Program-made: the position numbers and the translations under genes | In this document: piece after piece, positions 34,279-41,963 of the stretch | Layout: the number at the start of each line of letters is the position of its first letter | How positions within the stretch are numbered: position 1 is the first letter of the stretch | Notes under the pieces: model-generated | The model's database searches: none | The model's input: only the letters and a program-made list of their open reading frames with translations | Told to the model about the DNA's origin: nothing | NCBI GenBank assembly: GCA_019420945.1 | Contig: JAHZGF010000013.1 | Location: 1-64,000, forward strand | Source of the DNA: Clostridiales bacterium | GTDB taxonomy: Bacteria; Bacillota; Clostridia; Oscillospirales; Oscillospiraceae | Direction of reading: 5' to 3' | DNA: 64,000 nucleotides

Positions 34279-34803
34279 ATGGCTGAAGAAGCGAAGTGGT
34301 ACGTCGTTCACACGTACTCTGGCTATGAAAACACCGTAGCCACCACGATCATGAAGCATGTGGACAACCGCAATCTTCACGATCTCATCCACGAGGTTTC
34401 CATCCCCATGGAGACCGTCACCGAGGTCACCGAAAACGGTCCCAAGACTGTGGAGCGCAAAGTGTTCCCCGGATATGTGCTGATTAAGATGGTTATGACC
34501 GACGAGAGCTGGCATGTGGTCCGCAATGTGCGGGGCGTCACCGGTTTCGTAGGTTCCGGCAATAAGGGTATTCCCCTCAGCGATGAGGAGATCGCCGCCC
34601 TTGGCGTTGAGAAACGCGAAGTGGTTGTCGGTTATCAGGTCGGCGACAACGTCAAGATCACCGAAGGTGCTCTGGAATCCTTCCTGGGCGTTGTGGAAGA
34701 GATCGATATTGACAAGAACAAAGTCCGTGTCGTTGTCTCGATGTTCGGCCGCGAGACTCCTGTGGAGCTGGACCTGGACCAGGTCGAGCCTGTGGAGATC
34801 TGA
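34279..34803 (+). CDS. nusG: Transcription termination/antitermination factor NusG
   Basis: NusG binds RNA polymerase and affects pausing, termination and transcription-translation coupling. The NGN domain is clear (KWYVVHTYSGYENTVATTI, VFPGYVLIKMVMTDESWHVVRNVRGVTGFVG) and is followed by the KOW domain (GDNVKITEGALESFLGVVEEID). Start ATG 34279 gives 174 residues; the open frame upstream is secE read out of frame. Confidence 0.97.
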   Translation: MAEEAKWYVVHTYSGYENTVATTIMKHVDNRNLHDLIHEVSIPMETVTEVTENGPKTVERKVFPGYVLIKMVMTDESWHVVRNVRGVTGFVGSGNKGIPLSDEEIAALGVEKREVVVGYQVGDNVKITEGALESFLGVVEEIDIDKNKVRVVVSMFGRETPVELDLDQVEPVEI

Positions 34804-34857
34804 GCCCCGGCATCAGATGACCAATCATAAAACCTAACTTTTGAGGAGGTGCTCTTC

Positions 34858-35292
34858 GTGGCACAGAAAAATGCAAAAATCACCGGCTATGTAAAGCTGC
34901 AGATCCCCGCGGGCAAGGCAACTCCCGCCCCCCCTGTCGGCCCTGCTCTGGGTCAGCACGGCGTTAACATTGCCGCTTTTACCAAGGAATTCAATGAGCG
35001 CACCAAGAACGACGTGGGCCTGATCATCCCCGTGGTGATCACTGTCTATGCCGACCGGTCCTTCACCTTCGTCACCAAGTCCGCTCCCGCCGCCGTCCTG
35101 ATCAAGAAGGCCGCCGGCATCGAGTCCGGCTCTGGCGTGCCCAACAAGACCAAGGTCGCCACCATCAGCCAGGAGGACGTTCGCAAGATCGCCGAGGCTA
35201 AGATGAACGACCTGAACGCCGCCAGCATCGAAGCTGCCATGTCCATGATCGCCGGTACCGCGCGCTCCATGGGCGTTGTCGTGGCTGACTAA
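34858..35292 (+). CDS. rplK: 50S ribosomal protein L11
   Basis: L11 forms the GTPase-associated centre with L10 and 23S rRNA. The sequence is canonical ([34 protein letters not shown], then [23 protein letters not shown]). The start is GTG 34858 with GAGGAGGT 6-8 nt upstream. 144 residues. rplA follows after 14 bp. Confidence 0.97.
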   Translation: MAQKNAKITGYVKLQIPAGKATPAPPVGPALGQHGVNIAAFTKEFNERTKNDVGLIIPVVITVYADRSFTFVTKSAPAAVLIKKAAGIESGSGVPNKTKVATISQEDVRKIAEAKMNDLNAASIEAAMSMIAGTARSMGVVVAD

Positions 35293-35306
35293 GGAGGTAA
35301 CTGACT

Positions 35307-35999
35307 GTGTTTAGAGGTAAGAAATATCAGAACAGCGCCAAGCTGTTGGAGAAGGGCGTCGCTTACGAGCCTGCCGACGCCATGGATCTGGTCGTCAAGA
35401 CCGCTTCCGCCAAGTTTGATGAGACCGTGGAGCTGCACGTCCGTCTGGGCGTTGACTCCCGTCACGCTGACCAGCAGGTCCGTGGCGCCATTGTCCTGCC
35501 CAACGGCACCGGCAAGAGCGTCAAGGTGCTGGTGTTCGCCAAGGGCGACAAGGCTGACGCCGCTCGTGAGGCCGGCGCCGACTATGTGGGCGATATGGAC
35601 ATGGTGGAGAAGATCCAGAAGGAAAACTGGTTTGACTTCGACGTGGTTATCGCCACTCCCGACATGATGGGTGTTGTGGGCCGTCTGGGTAAGGTTCTGG
35701 GCCCCAAGGGCCTGATGCCCTCCCCCAAGTCCGGCACTGTGACCCCCGATGCTGCCAAGGCTGTTCAGGAAGCTAAGGCTGGTAAGGTCGAGTATCGTCT
35801 GGACAAGACCAACATCATCCACTGCCCCATCGGCAAGGTTTCCTTCGGCTCTGAGAAGCTCCAGGAGAACTTCAACGCTCTGATGGGCGCTATCATCAAG
35901 GCCAAGCCCGCCGCCGCCAAGGGTCAGTATATCAAGAGCTGCACCCTGGCCACCACTATGGGCCCTGGCGTGAAGGTCAGCTCCGCGAAGCTGATGTAA
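35307..35999 (+). CDS. rplA: 50S ribosomal protein L1
   Basis: L1 forms the mobile stalk that helps tRNA leave the E site, and in many bacteria represses its own operon by binding the rplK leader. The start is GTG 35307 with AAGGAGG upstream. Motifs include [28 protein letters not shown] and [26 protein letters not shown]. Length 230 is normal. Confidence 0.97.
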   Translation: MFRGKKYQNSAKLLEKGVAYEPADAMDLVVKTASAKFDETVELHVRLGVDSRHADQQVRGAIVLPNGTGKSVKVLVFAKGDKADAAREAGADYVGDMDMVEKIQKENWFDFDVVIATPDMMGVVGRLGKVLGPKGLMPSPKSGTVTPDAAKAVQEAKAGKVEYRLDKTNIIHCPIGKVSFGSEKLQENFNALMGAIIKAKPAAAKGQYIKSCTLATTMGPGVKVSSAKLM

Positions 36000-36007
36000 T
36001 TTGCCTG

Positions 36008-36035
36008 CAAGCGGGCGCCACCTATCCTGGCGCCC
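36008..36035 (+). terminator. Hairpin after rplA
   Basis: AAGCGGGCGCCA / TGGCGCCCGCTT, a 12-bp perfect stem 8 bp after the stop. The T-run is short (TT), so it may terminate poorly or protect the mRNA 3' end. Confidence 0.6.
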
Positions 36036-36086
36036 GCTTCCAAGCGATCTCCCGTTTTCTGGAGGTCGAAAAAATGCAGAAAACAC

Positions 36087-36116
36087 TTGACAAGTCATTT
36101 GTTTCTCTGCTATAAT
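36087..36116 (+). promoter_or_regulatory. rplJL promoter
   Basis: TTGACA (36087-36092), 18-bp spacer, TATAAT (36111-36116): both hexamers match the sigma-A consensus exactly. Confidence 0.85.
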
Positions 36117-36121
36117 ATCTG

Positions 36122-36250
36122 ATGCGTTCAAAGACAGCAGGTACTGGTTCCAGTGTAAAGGATCTACTCCGCCTGCCGAGAGTGCGATCTGAAAAGGAAC
36201 ATTTTCTGATTGTAGTCCTCTGTGCTTTGACGCGGAGGATTTTTATTTTC
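36122..36250 (+). ncRNA. Ribosomal protein L10 leader
   Basis: The leader before rplJ matches the L10 leader type: GGTACTGGTTCCAGTG, then CTGCCGAGAGTGCGATCTGAAAAGGA, and a closing hairpin GTCCTCTGTGCTTTGACGCGGAGGATTTTT whose stem (TCCTC.../...GAGGA) ends in a T-run. In this family L10 or the L10-L12 complex binds the leader and favours early termination, balancing L10/L12 synthesis. Borders are approximate. Confidence 0.85.
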
Positions 36251-36266
36251 GGAGGTGAAATACAAC

Positions 36267-36794
36267 ATGGCTAACGCAAACGTGATCAACGAGAAGGCTG
36301 CTGTGGTGGCTTCTCTGGTGGAGCGTCTGAAGGGCGCTGAGGCCGGCGTCATCGTCGACTATTCCGGTCTGACCGTGGCTGAGGACACCGAGCTGCGCGC
36401 CGCTCTGCGTAAGGAGGGCGTCGAGTACGCTGTGGTGAAGAACACCATGATGCGCCGCGCTCTGGACAGCGTGGGTCTGGAGGCTCTGGACGGTGTGCTG
36501 AACGGCACCTCTTCCCTGGCCACTGGTTCTGACGATCCTATCGTCCCCATCCGTCTGGTCAGCGAGTATTCCAAGAAGCTGGGCGACAAGTTCAACATCA
36601 AGGCTGCTTTCGTTGAGGGCAAGGTCCTCTCCGACGCTGAGATTCAGGGCATGGCTGCTCTGTCTTCCAAGAAGGATCTGCAGGCCCAGGTTATGGGCAC
36701 CCTGCTGGCTCCCATCACTTCTCTGGCTGCCGTTCTGGCTGCCATCGTCGAGTCCAAGGGCGGCGTCGCCGAAGAGGCCCCCGCTGCCGAGTAA
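36267..36794 (+). CDS. rplJ: 50S ribosomal protein L10
   Basis: L10 anchors L7/L12 dimers to the ribosome. N-terminal VINEKAAVVASLVERLKGAEAGVIVDYSGLTVAEDTELR is typical; the C-terminal Ala-rich helix binds L12. Start ATG 36267 has GGAGGTG upstream; 175 residues. It is under the L10 leader and is followed by rplL 51 bp on. Confidence 0.97.
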   Translation: MANANVINEKAAVVASLVERLKGAEAGVIVDYSGLTVAEDTELRAALRKEGVEYAVVKNTMMRRALDSVGLEALDGVLNGTSSLATGSDDPIVPIRLVSEYSKKLGDKFNIKAAFVEGKVLSDAEIQGMAALSSKKDLQAQVMGTLLAPITSLAAVLAAIVESKGGVAEEAPAAE

Positions 36795-36845
36795 TTCGAC
36801 ACCCACATATTTGACTATATTTATTATCTTAGGAGGTAAACTATC

Positions 36846-37226
36846 ATGGCTAGCGAAAAGATCACTGCTCTGATTGAAGAAGTTAAGAACCTGTCCGTCC
36901 TGGAGCTGTCCGAACTGGTGAAGGCTCTGGAGGAGGAGTTTGGCGTTTCTGCCGCCGCTATGGCTGCTCCTGCTGCTGGCGCTGGCGCTGCCGCCGCTGA
37001 GGTCGAGGAGAAGACCGAGTTTGATGTCGTCCTGACTGGCTTCGACGCCGCTGGCAAGATCAAGGTCATCAAGGCTGTCCGCGAGATCACCGGCCAGGGC
37101 CTGGCTGAGGCTAAGGCCACTGTCGAGGGTGTTCCTGCCACTCTGAAGGAGGGTGTCTCCAAGGAGGACGCCGAGGCCATGAAGGCTAAGCTGGAGGAAG
37201 TCGGCGCTAAGGTCGAGCTGAAGTAA
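36846..37226 (+). CDS. rplL: 50S ribosomal protein L7/L12
   Basis: The flexible stalk protein that recruits translation GTPases. 126 residues: N-terminal dimerisation helices ([29 protein letters not shown]), an Ala/Gly hinge and the conserved C-terminal domain ([43 protein letters not shown]). AGGAGG precedes the ATG. Confidence 0.98.
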   Translation: MASEKITALIEEVKNLSVLELSELVKALEEEFGVSAAAMAAPAAGAGAAAAEVEEKTEFDVVLTGFDAAGKIKVIKAVREITGQGLAEAKATVEGVPATLKEGVSKEDAEAMKAKLEEVGAKVELK

Positions 37227-37249
37227 TTCTTCTCTCCATTCTAACTGAT

Positions 37250-37287
37250 AAAAAGCACCTGCCTTTTAAAAGGCAGGTGCTTTTTTC
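37250..37287. terminator. Terminator of rplJL (bidirectional)
   Basis: AAAAGCACCTGCCTTTT / AAAAGGCAGGTGCTTTTTT, a strong stem with A- and T-runs, between rplL and the convergent nitroreductase. Confidence 0.93.
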
Positions 37288-37314
37288 TTACTTCATAATC
37301 ATGTAAGCAGCACT

Positions 37315-37857
37315 TCAGTGAAACTGAACCAACTCTTCCACGGTTTTACGTTTTGGTGCATTGGGGGTTTCATCAGGATATCCGATGGCAATCAGGGCTA
37401 CCGCCTCTTCATCCTCCGGCAGCTGAAGCAACTCAGCCACCTTTTCCGCGTCAAAGATGCCCATAATGACGCTGCCCACACCATACTCCCAGGCCGCCAG
37501 ACAGAAGGTCTGTGCCGCCACACCAGCATCAAACATCAACCAACTCTCGCCCTTGCTGGTAGAGCAGGAGCCGTCCTTCTCCATACCGCTTCTCCCCTTT
37601 TTGGCAGTGAGCACCACTACCTGGGGGGCCCGGGACAGAATGCCGGCATTGTGGGCAAAGCCCAGAGTGCAATCCTCGGCAATAGTCTTCTGAAGCCCGG
37701 CCTCTTCCACCACGTGGTAGCGGGAGATCTGGGTATTCTTCCAGGAGGGTGCATAGGCTGCCGCGGCAACAATCTCCTCAACAGTCTCTCGAGGGACCAG
37801 TTTATCCTGGAATTTACGAATGCTCCGGCGGGTTCGAATGGCTTCCAACGTATTCAT
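37315..37857 (-). CDS. Nitroreductase family protein
   Basis: An FMN-dependent nitroreductase-fold enzyme of 180 residues. The FMN-binding RRSIRKFQDKLVPRETVEEIVAAAAYAPSWKNTQ is at the N-terminus and EYGVGSVIMGIFDAEKVAELL in the C-terminal half. The physiological substrate of such proteins (quinones, nitro compounds, flavins) cannot be read from sequence. ATG 37857 has AAAGGAG upstream; a TTG 6 bp earlier is less likely. It has its own promoter. Confidence 0.85.
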   Translation of the reverse strand: MNTLEAIRTRRSIRKFQDKLVPRETVEEIVAAAAYAPSWKNTQISRYHVVEEAGLQKTIAEDCTLGFAHNAGILSRAPQVVVLTAKKGRSGMEKDGSCSTSKGESWLMFDAGVAAQTFCLAAWEYGVGSVIMGIFDAEKVAELLQLPEDEEAVALIAIGYPDETPNAPKRKTVEELVQFH

Positions 37858-37922
37858 ACTCAATGAAATGCTCCTTTCGCGGGTATCAATTTAGCGAAAT
37901 CACTGATTGACTTCACCAACCA

Positions 37923-37950
37923 ATTATAAAAGAACACCTCAGCATGTCAA
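37923..37950 (-). promoter_or_regulatory. Promoter of the nitroreductase gene
   Basis: Minus strand: TTGACA (37945-37950), 16-bp spacer, TATAAT (37923-37928). Confidence 0.65.
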
Positions 37951-37956
37951 GATCCA

Positions 37957-38000
37957 GATAAAACAGCGGAGGCACGTCTGATTGACGCGCACTCCGCTGT
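37957..38000 (-). terminator. Terminator of the dlt-like cluster
   Basis: ACAGCGGAG...GCGCGTC / GACGTGC...CTCCGCTGT stem followed on the minus strand by TTTTATC, 16 bp after the last gene of the cluster. Confidence 0.8.
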
Positions 38001-38016
38001 CATTAAACTAGTCAGT

Positions 38017-38946
38017 TTATTCTGCCAAACCAGTGGCAGTGAGATATTTACCCAGAGCAGAATCCCAGTCCGTATAGTCCTGGTGGCCTCGATGGTCCTG
38101 CAGTTGGGTGTACTCAGACAGGTATTGTCCCAAATAGGCGGTAACCTTCTGGGAGCCGCTGAAGTTGACGTGATCGCCTTGGTCCAGCGTGTCCACATTC
38201 CAATCAATACCCAGTTCCTGCAGCTTCAGGTTCAGATCCACAAACTCCACACCCTGCTCTGAGGCGTAGGCCTCAATTCCGTTGTGCATGGGATAGCTCC
38301 AGCACAGCGGCGAGGGGGAACTGTATAGAATGAGTTGAACATCATTTTCCCGGCACAGCTGCACAATCTTGTCCGCAAAATAGCGCTGGGTAAAAGGCAG
38401 AGTTCTCACCTCATCTGTGGGCTGAGTGTAATCTCCGCCGGTGTAGGCCTGCACTGTGGTATTGAAATAGGCCCCCCGGAAGATATTGGGTCCTACCGCA
38501 GACCGCTCACCCGCCATATCAGGCAGTATATCCTCCCAGTGCTCATGGTAGCGTAAAAAAGGAATTGCCTGACTCAGCATTGTGGTGAGGTAACCCTCAC
38601 TCTCGCCGATCATTCCCACACTCTTATAGAGTATGTCGGTTTCCAGAAGCAGTACTTTGGGACGCTGAATCTCCAAGGTGTCTTGTAGCTGCAGATAAAA
38701 ATCCTGAAGCCGCTGGCCTGCCCGACTGAGATTATAGCCCGTGTAGCCGTAATCCCGCCAGATCAGCATGGGTTGGACCGAAGCCCAGCCTTCGCTGTCT
38801 CCCATAACCAGATAATCCAGCTGATCCAACCCATTCAGCTCAGCAACACCCTCCGCCTCCCGGGGCTGGAACACCGGAGATAGCGCCAGCATCAGGCCTA
38901 CGGCGATGGCTAGAAACAAAAAGGCCTTCAGAAATTTCGTTTTCAT
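38017..38946 (-). CDS. Membrane-anchored SGNH-type protein in the DltD position
   Basis: A 309-residue protein with an N-terminal signal anchor (residues about 5-24) and an extracytoplasmic domain. G49-D50-S51 (LVMGDSEGWAS) fits block I of SGNH/GDSL hydrolases; near the end D258-H259 in DQGDHVNFSGSQKV fits the Asp-His block V. This layout is that of DltD/AlgX/AlgJ-like proteins, which help move acyl groups outside the membrane, but sequence similarity to classical DltD is low. It follows the MBOAT gene by 12 bp and is the last gene of the cluster. Inferred role: final transfer of the carrier-derived group to a surface polymer. Confidence 0.65.
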   Translation of the reverse strand: MKTKFLKAFLFLAIAVGLMLALSPVFQPREAEGVAELNGLDQLDYLVMGDSEGWASVQPMLIWRDYGYTGYNLSRAGQRLQDFYLQLQDTLEIQRPKVLLLETDILYKSVGMIGESEGYLTTMLSQAIPFLRYHEHWEDILPDMAGERSAVGPNIFRGAYFNTTVQAYTGGDYTQPTDEVRTLPFTQRYFADKIVQLCRENDVQLILYSSPSPLCWSYPMHNGIEAYASEQGVEFVDLNLKLQELGIDWNVDTLDQGDHVNFSGSQKVTAYLGQYLSEYTQLQDHRGHQDYTDWDSALGKYLTATGLAE

Positions 38947-38958
38947 TTCTGCACCCCC

Positions 38959-40530
38959 TTAAAAGCCCGCATAGATGAGCTCGGCAGGAGTGTGGCCCAT
39001 GCCATAAACACCCAGTATCAGCACCGAGAACAATGCCAGATAGTAGAAGCACCAGCGCCAGCCAATCTGCCACTGGGCCACCCGGTCCCGAATATGGATG
39101 CCCCGCTCGTGGAGAATACCAACGATGAGCACTACCACCAGGCTTAGTCCTGCCACCAGATAGTCTTTCCAGGAGATGCCCAGGGTGAGCAATGCTCCCT
39201 GGAAGAGGCCTCCCTGGCCCAGGCCGGTGAAGATGGAGGTAAACATGGACACGCCCACCTGCATGCTGGGTGCCCGGAAGAAGAGCTCACCCACAAAAAT
39301 GACTGCCAGCATTTTGACCGCCTGGAGAATACGCCAGGGCCACTTTTTGCGGTCGATACCCAGTTTTCCGGTGGCTGAGGCCACCAGGGGCTCCACCAAC
39401 TCTCCCAAAACAATGAGCACAAAATAGTACATGCCATAGAAGAGATAGGTCCAACCGATCCCGTGCCAAACGCCGTTACATAGCCAGACAGCAAAGAGCG
39501 GGATCAGGGTTTGGGCAATCTGTCCATAATGCTTGCCCAGGGTTTTTCTGGCCTTTTTGCCCAGTTTTTTGATCCCACCAGTCAAAGACAGTGGATAGAA
39601 AATGTAATCCTTAAACCAGGCGCCCAGAGTAATGTGCCAACGGCGCCAAAATTCCGAGGGCGATTTGGCAAAAAAGGGCTGACGGAAGTTGTCAGGCAGT
39701 TTGACACCAAATATTTCCCCAGTACCGATGGTCATATCAATACAACCGGAAAAATCCGCATAGAGCTGGAAGGTGTACAGCGCTGCTCCCAAGGCTACCA
39801 CCGCACCCTGATACTGACCATGGTGCTCAAATAGTGTATTCACCATTGTGCTGAGGCGATCCGCAATTACCAGCTTTTTAAACAGACCCCAAAGCAGCCG
39901 TTGGGCGCCGAAGGTAATGTTCTGATAAGTGAGCTGCTTCCCTTCCCACAGCCCCCGGGACAATTCTCCATAGCGGCAGATAGGGCCCTGCATGATTTTG
40001 GGGAAGAAGGAGAAAAACAGCGCCATGCGGCCCAGGTTGTGCTCCGCCTCAACCTTTCGGTAGTAGACATCCACCAGATAGCTGATGGCCTCCAGGGTGT
40101 AAAAGGAAATACCCAAAGGCAGCACCAAATGCAACAACGGAATGGACAGTTGGGGAAACCATAGGTTCAGATGGGCGCTGACATTATCAAACGCCTTCAA
40201 AAACAGCAGCAGCCCACCCTGGGACGCAATGCCCAACCAGAGCACAATCCTGCGGCGGCGGGTGTTTGCCGTCCGCTCCGCCTTTTTATCTGCCCCCGCC
40301 TTGATTCTGGCATCGCTGCGGCTCTGGCACACTTCCAACCAGCGGCCAATTCCGTAGACACAAAGGGTGGTAAAAAACAGATAAAAGATCAATGTCCGGC
40401 TGAGCTGAAAGAAAAAGGCATAACTCGCCAGAAGCAGCACCATTCCACGCACCCGCTGAGGCACAATGGCATAAAGCAACATGGTGCCTGGCAAAAACAC
40501 CAGCAGATAGAGTAAATAGGTATAGCTCAT
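38959..40530 (-). CDS. MBOAT family O-acyltransferase (DltB-like)
   Basis: A 523-residue polytopic membrane protein of the membrane-bound O-acyltransferase family. The two characteristic His regions are present: SEFWRRWHITLGAWFKDYIFYPLS near residue 300 and LCNGVWHGIGWTYLFYG near 355 (the second His is the catalytic one in DltB). In dlt systems this protein takes D-Ala from the carrier protein and passes it through the membrane; AlgI acetylates alginate in a similar way. Its ATG directly follows the carrier protein stop. The transferred group is unknown here. Confidence 0.88.
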   Translation of the reverse strand: MSYTYLLYLLVFLPGTMLLYAIVPQRVRGMVLLLASYAFFFQLSRTLIFYLFFTTLCVYGIGRWLEVCQSRSDARIKAGADKKAERTANTRRRRIVLWLGIASQGGLLLFLKAFDNVSAHLNLWFPQLSIPLLHLVLPLGISFYTLEAISYLVDVYYRKVEAEHNLGRMALFFSFFPKIMQGPICRYGELSRGLWEGKQLTYQNITFGAQRLLWGLFKKLVIADRLSTMVNTLFEHHGQYQGAVVALGAALYTFQLYADFSGCIDMTIGTGEIFGVKLPDNFRQPFFAKSPSEFWRRWHITLGAWFKDYIFYPLSLTGGIKKLGKKARKTLGKHYGQIAQTLIPLFAVWLCNGVWHGIGWTYLFYGMYYFVLIVLGELVEPLVASATGKLGIDRKKWPWRILQAVKMLAVIFVGELFFRAPSMQVGVSMFTSIFTGLGQGGLFQGALLTLGISWKDYLVAGLSLVVVLIVGILHERGIHIRDRVAQWQIGWRWCFYYLALFSVLILGVYGMGHTPAELIYAGF

Positions 40531-40761
40531 TTAGCCTTCCTGTTGCAGCCGCTGGACCATGGCCCAAATAGCCTTGGCGGAGTTGAAGTTGGCGGGGATC
40601 AGTTCGGTGGGAGTGACCTGAATTTCAAAGTTATCCTCCAGTTCCGTCACCAGCTGGAGCAGAGACAGAGAGTCCAGATGCCCATCGTCAATGAGTCGTT
40701 CATCGTTCTCGTAGTCATTATCAGGATCGATGTCTCTCAAGATTTCCAACAGTTCTTCCAT
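40531..40761 (-). CDS. Acyl/aminoacyl carrier protein (DltC-like)
   Basis: A 76-residue carrier protein. The phosphopantetheine serine is S31 in DDGHLDSLSLLQLVTEL. It is acidic and has the length of DltC. A separate housekeeping acpP for fatty acids is at 49996, so this one is dedicated to the cluster. It lies between the PLP decarboxylase (35 bp upstream) and the MBOAT gene (0 bp). Confidence 0.9.
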   Translation of the reverse strand: MEELLEILRDIDPDNDYENDERLIDDGHLDSLSLLQLVTELEDNFEIQVTPTELIPANFNSAKAIWAMVQRLQQEG

Positions 40762-40796
40762 AACAAAAATCTCCTTTGTATTTTGATTATCAGCTA

Positions 40797-41963
40797 TTAC
40801 GCCTCACCGTTCCAGGGATCGGTGGGTACTGCTTCCCGAACCAATCGGAGGCCGGATTTGGCCGAGTAAAGGGCTACCTGGGGTAAATCCCGGCTCAAAA
40901 ACAGGGCAATACCCTCCATATGAGAATAAGCCCCAACCCGGTCAAAGATCAGAACATCTCCCAACTGGGGATCAGTGAGCGGAAATTCCTTAAGCAGCAC
41001 GTCGTTGGCAGTGCACAGGGCGCCGCAGACAGTATAGGTCTCGCTCTCCCCTAGCCGACGGGGCACCACTGTCACCGGCGGTCGCTTGGTGGCCAACATC
41101 TGCCCATAATAGTTCACCTGATGAATACCACCGTCTACCAGACAGTATCTGCGCCCCAAATTGGTTTTCAGATCCACGATGCTCGTGGCATAACTGCCGG
41201 AAATGGCGGCAAAATACCGGCCCAATTCCAGCGTCACAGAGCCCTGGAACCGCATCTGCTCCAGCCCCTCCTGAAGGGCATCCTCCAGGGCGGGTGCAGG
41301 ATCCTTTTCCCCCTCGAAGTATTGAACCGGAAGGCCGGGGCCATACTCCAACATGGGAGCGCTCCAGGAACAATCCACCTCCAGCTCCGTGAGGAAGTCA
41401 TCCAGCATGCTCAGCTCCCGCTGAATCCGCCCAGGCGATTTCTTCTGGGTACCGGAAAAGAACTGGATCCCCTCCACCTGGACAAAGGGGTCCTTGCCCA
41501 GCAAAATGGCCTTGATCTCCTCAGGATCCATACCGAACTGGTTTCCGTTGGTGAGCCGCAGCAGTACCTTTACCTGCTTCCCCAGCCTGCGGGCGTTGTC
41601 GGTGATGGCGTCCCACTGGGTGAGGGATTCTGCGGTATAGGTGATGCTGGTTCCGTAACGCTTCATCACATAGTTCAAATCCTCCGGGTTTTTGTAAACA
41701 CCCGAGAGCACCACCTTGCTCATAGGAATTTTTCCCCGCTCACAGATACGGAATTCTCCCGGTGAGCAGACCTCAAAGCGGTCCACTACCCGTTCCAGAT
41801 CCCGAATCAAAAACGGGTTGGCCTTCACTGCATAGCACAGCTTTACCCGCTGGGACAGCTTTTGACGCAGATGCGCCACTTTCCCAGCGGCAGCATCGGT
41901 ATCAAAGAGATAAAAGGGCGTTTTGAAACTTTTCAACGCCTCGTCCATGACTGTCTGATTCAT
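40797..41963 (-). CDS. Fold-type-III PLP decarboxylase of the dlt-like cluster
   Basis: A 388-residue alanine-racemase-fold enzyme of the Orn/DAP/Arg decarboxylase 2 family. K47 (YAVKAN) should bind PLP; EYGPGLP, ELGR (EPGR in most relatives), and GALCTAND with C317 and D321 match the decarboxylase active site formed at the dimer interface. Relatives working with carrier proteins are BtrK (decarboxylates glutamyl-ACP in butirosin synthesis) and the exosortase-A-associated decarboxylases. Diaminopimelate decarboxylase is the alternative, but the setting between an adenylating enzyme (4-bp overlap) and a carrier protein argues for a carrier-bound substrate. Confidence 0.8.
   Translation of the reverse strand: MNQTVMDEALKSFKTPFYLFDTDAAAGKVAHLRQKLSQRVKLCYAVKANPFLIRDLERVVDRFEVCSPGEFRICERGKIPMSKVVLSGVYKNPEDLNYVMKRYGTSITYTAESLTQWDAITDNARRLGKQVKVLLRLTNGNQFGMDPEEIKAILLGKDPFVQVEGIQFFSGTQKKSPGRIQRELSMLDDFLTELEVDCSWSAPMLEYGPGLPVQYFEGEKDPAPALEDALQEGLEQMRFQGSVTLELGRYFAAISGSYATSIVDLKTNLGRRYCLVDGGIHQVNYYGQMLATKRPPVTVVPRRLGESETYTVCGALCTANDVLLKEFPLTDPQLGDVLIFDRVGAYSHMEGIALFLSRDLPQVALYSAKSGLRLVREAVPTDPWNGEA

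Noticed and set aside
35289..36131. 280-codon minus-strand open frame opposite rplA and its 3' hairpin
   Set aside because: Shadow of rplA caused by its biased codons; no start signal or known motif.
36960..37010. Ala/Gly-rich repeated codons in rplL
   Set aside because: This is the normal flexible hinge of L7/L12, not a tandem repeat of interest.
40797..41963. Assignment as lysA (diaminopimelate decarboxylase)
   Set aside because: The position between a carrier protein and an adenylating enzyme, and the ELGR and CGALCTAND variants, fit carrier-linked decarboxylases better; kept only as an alternative.
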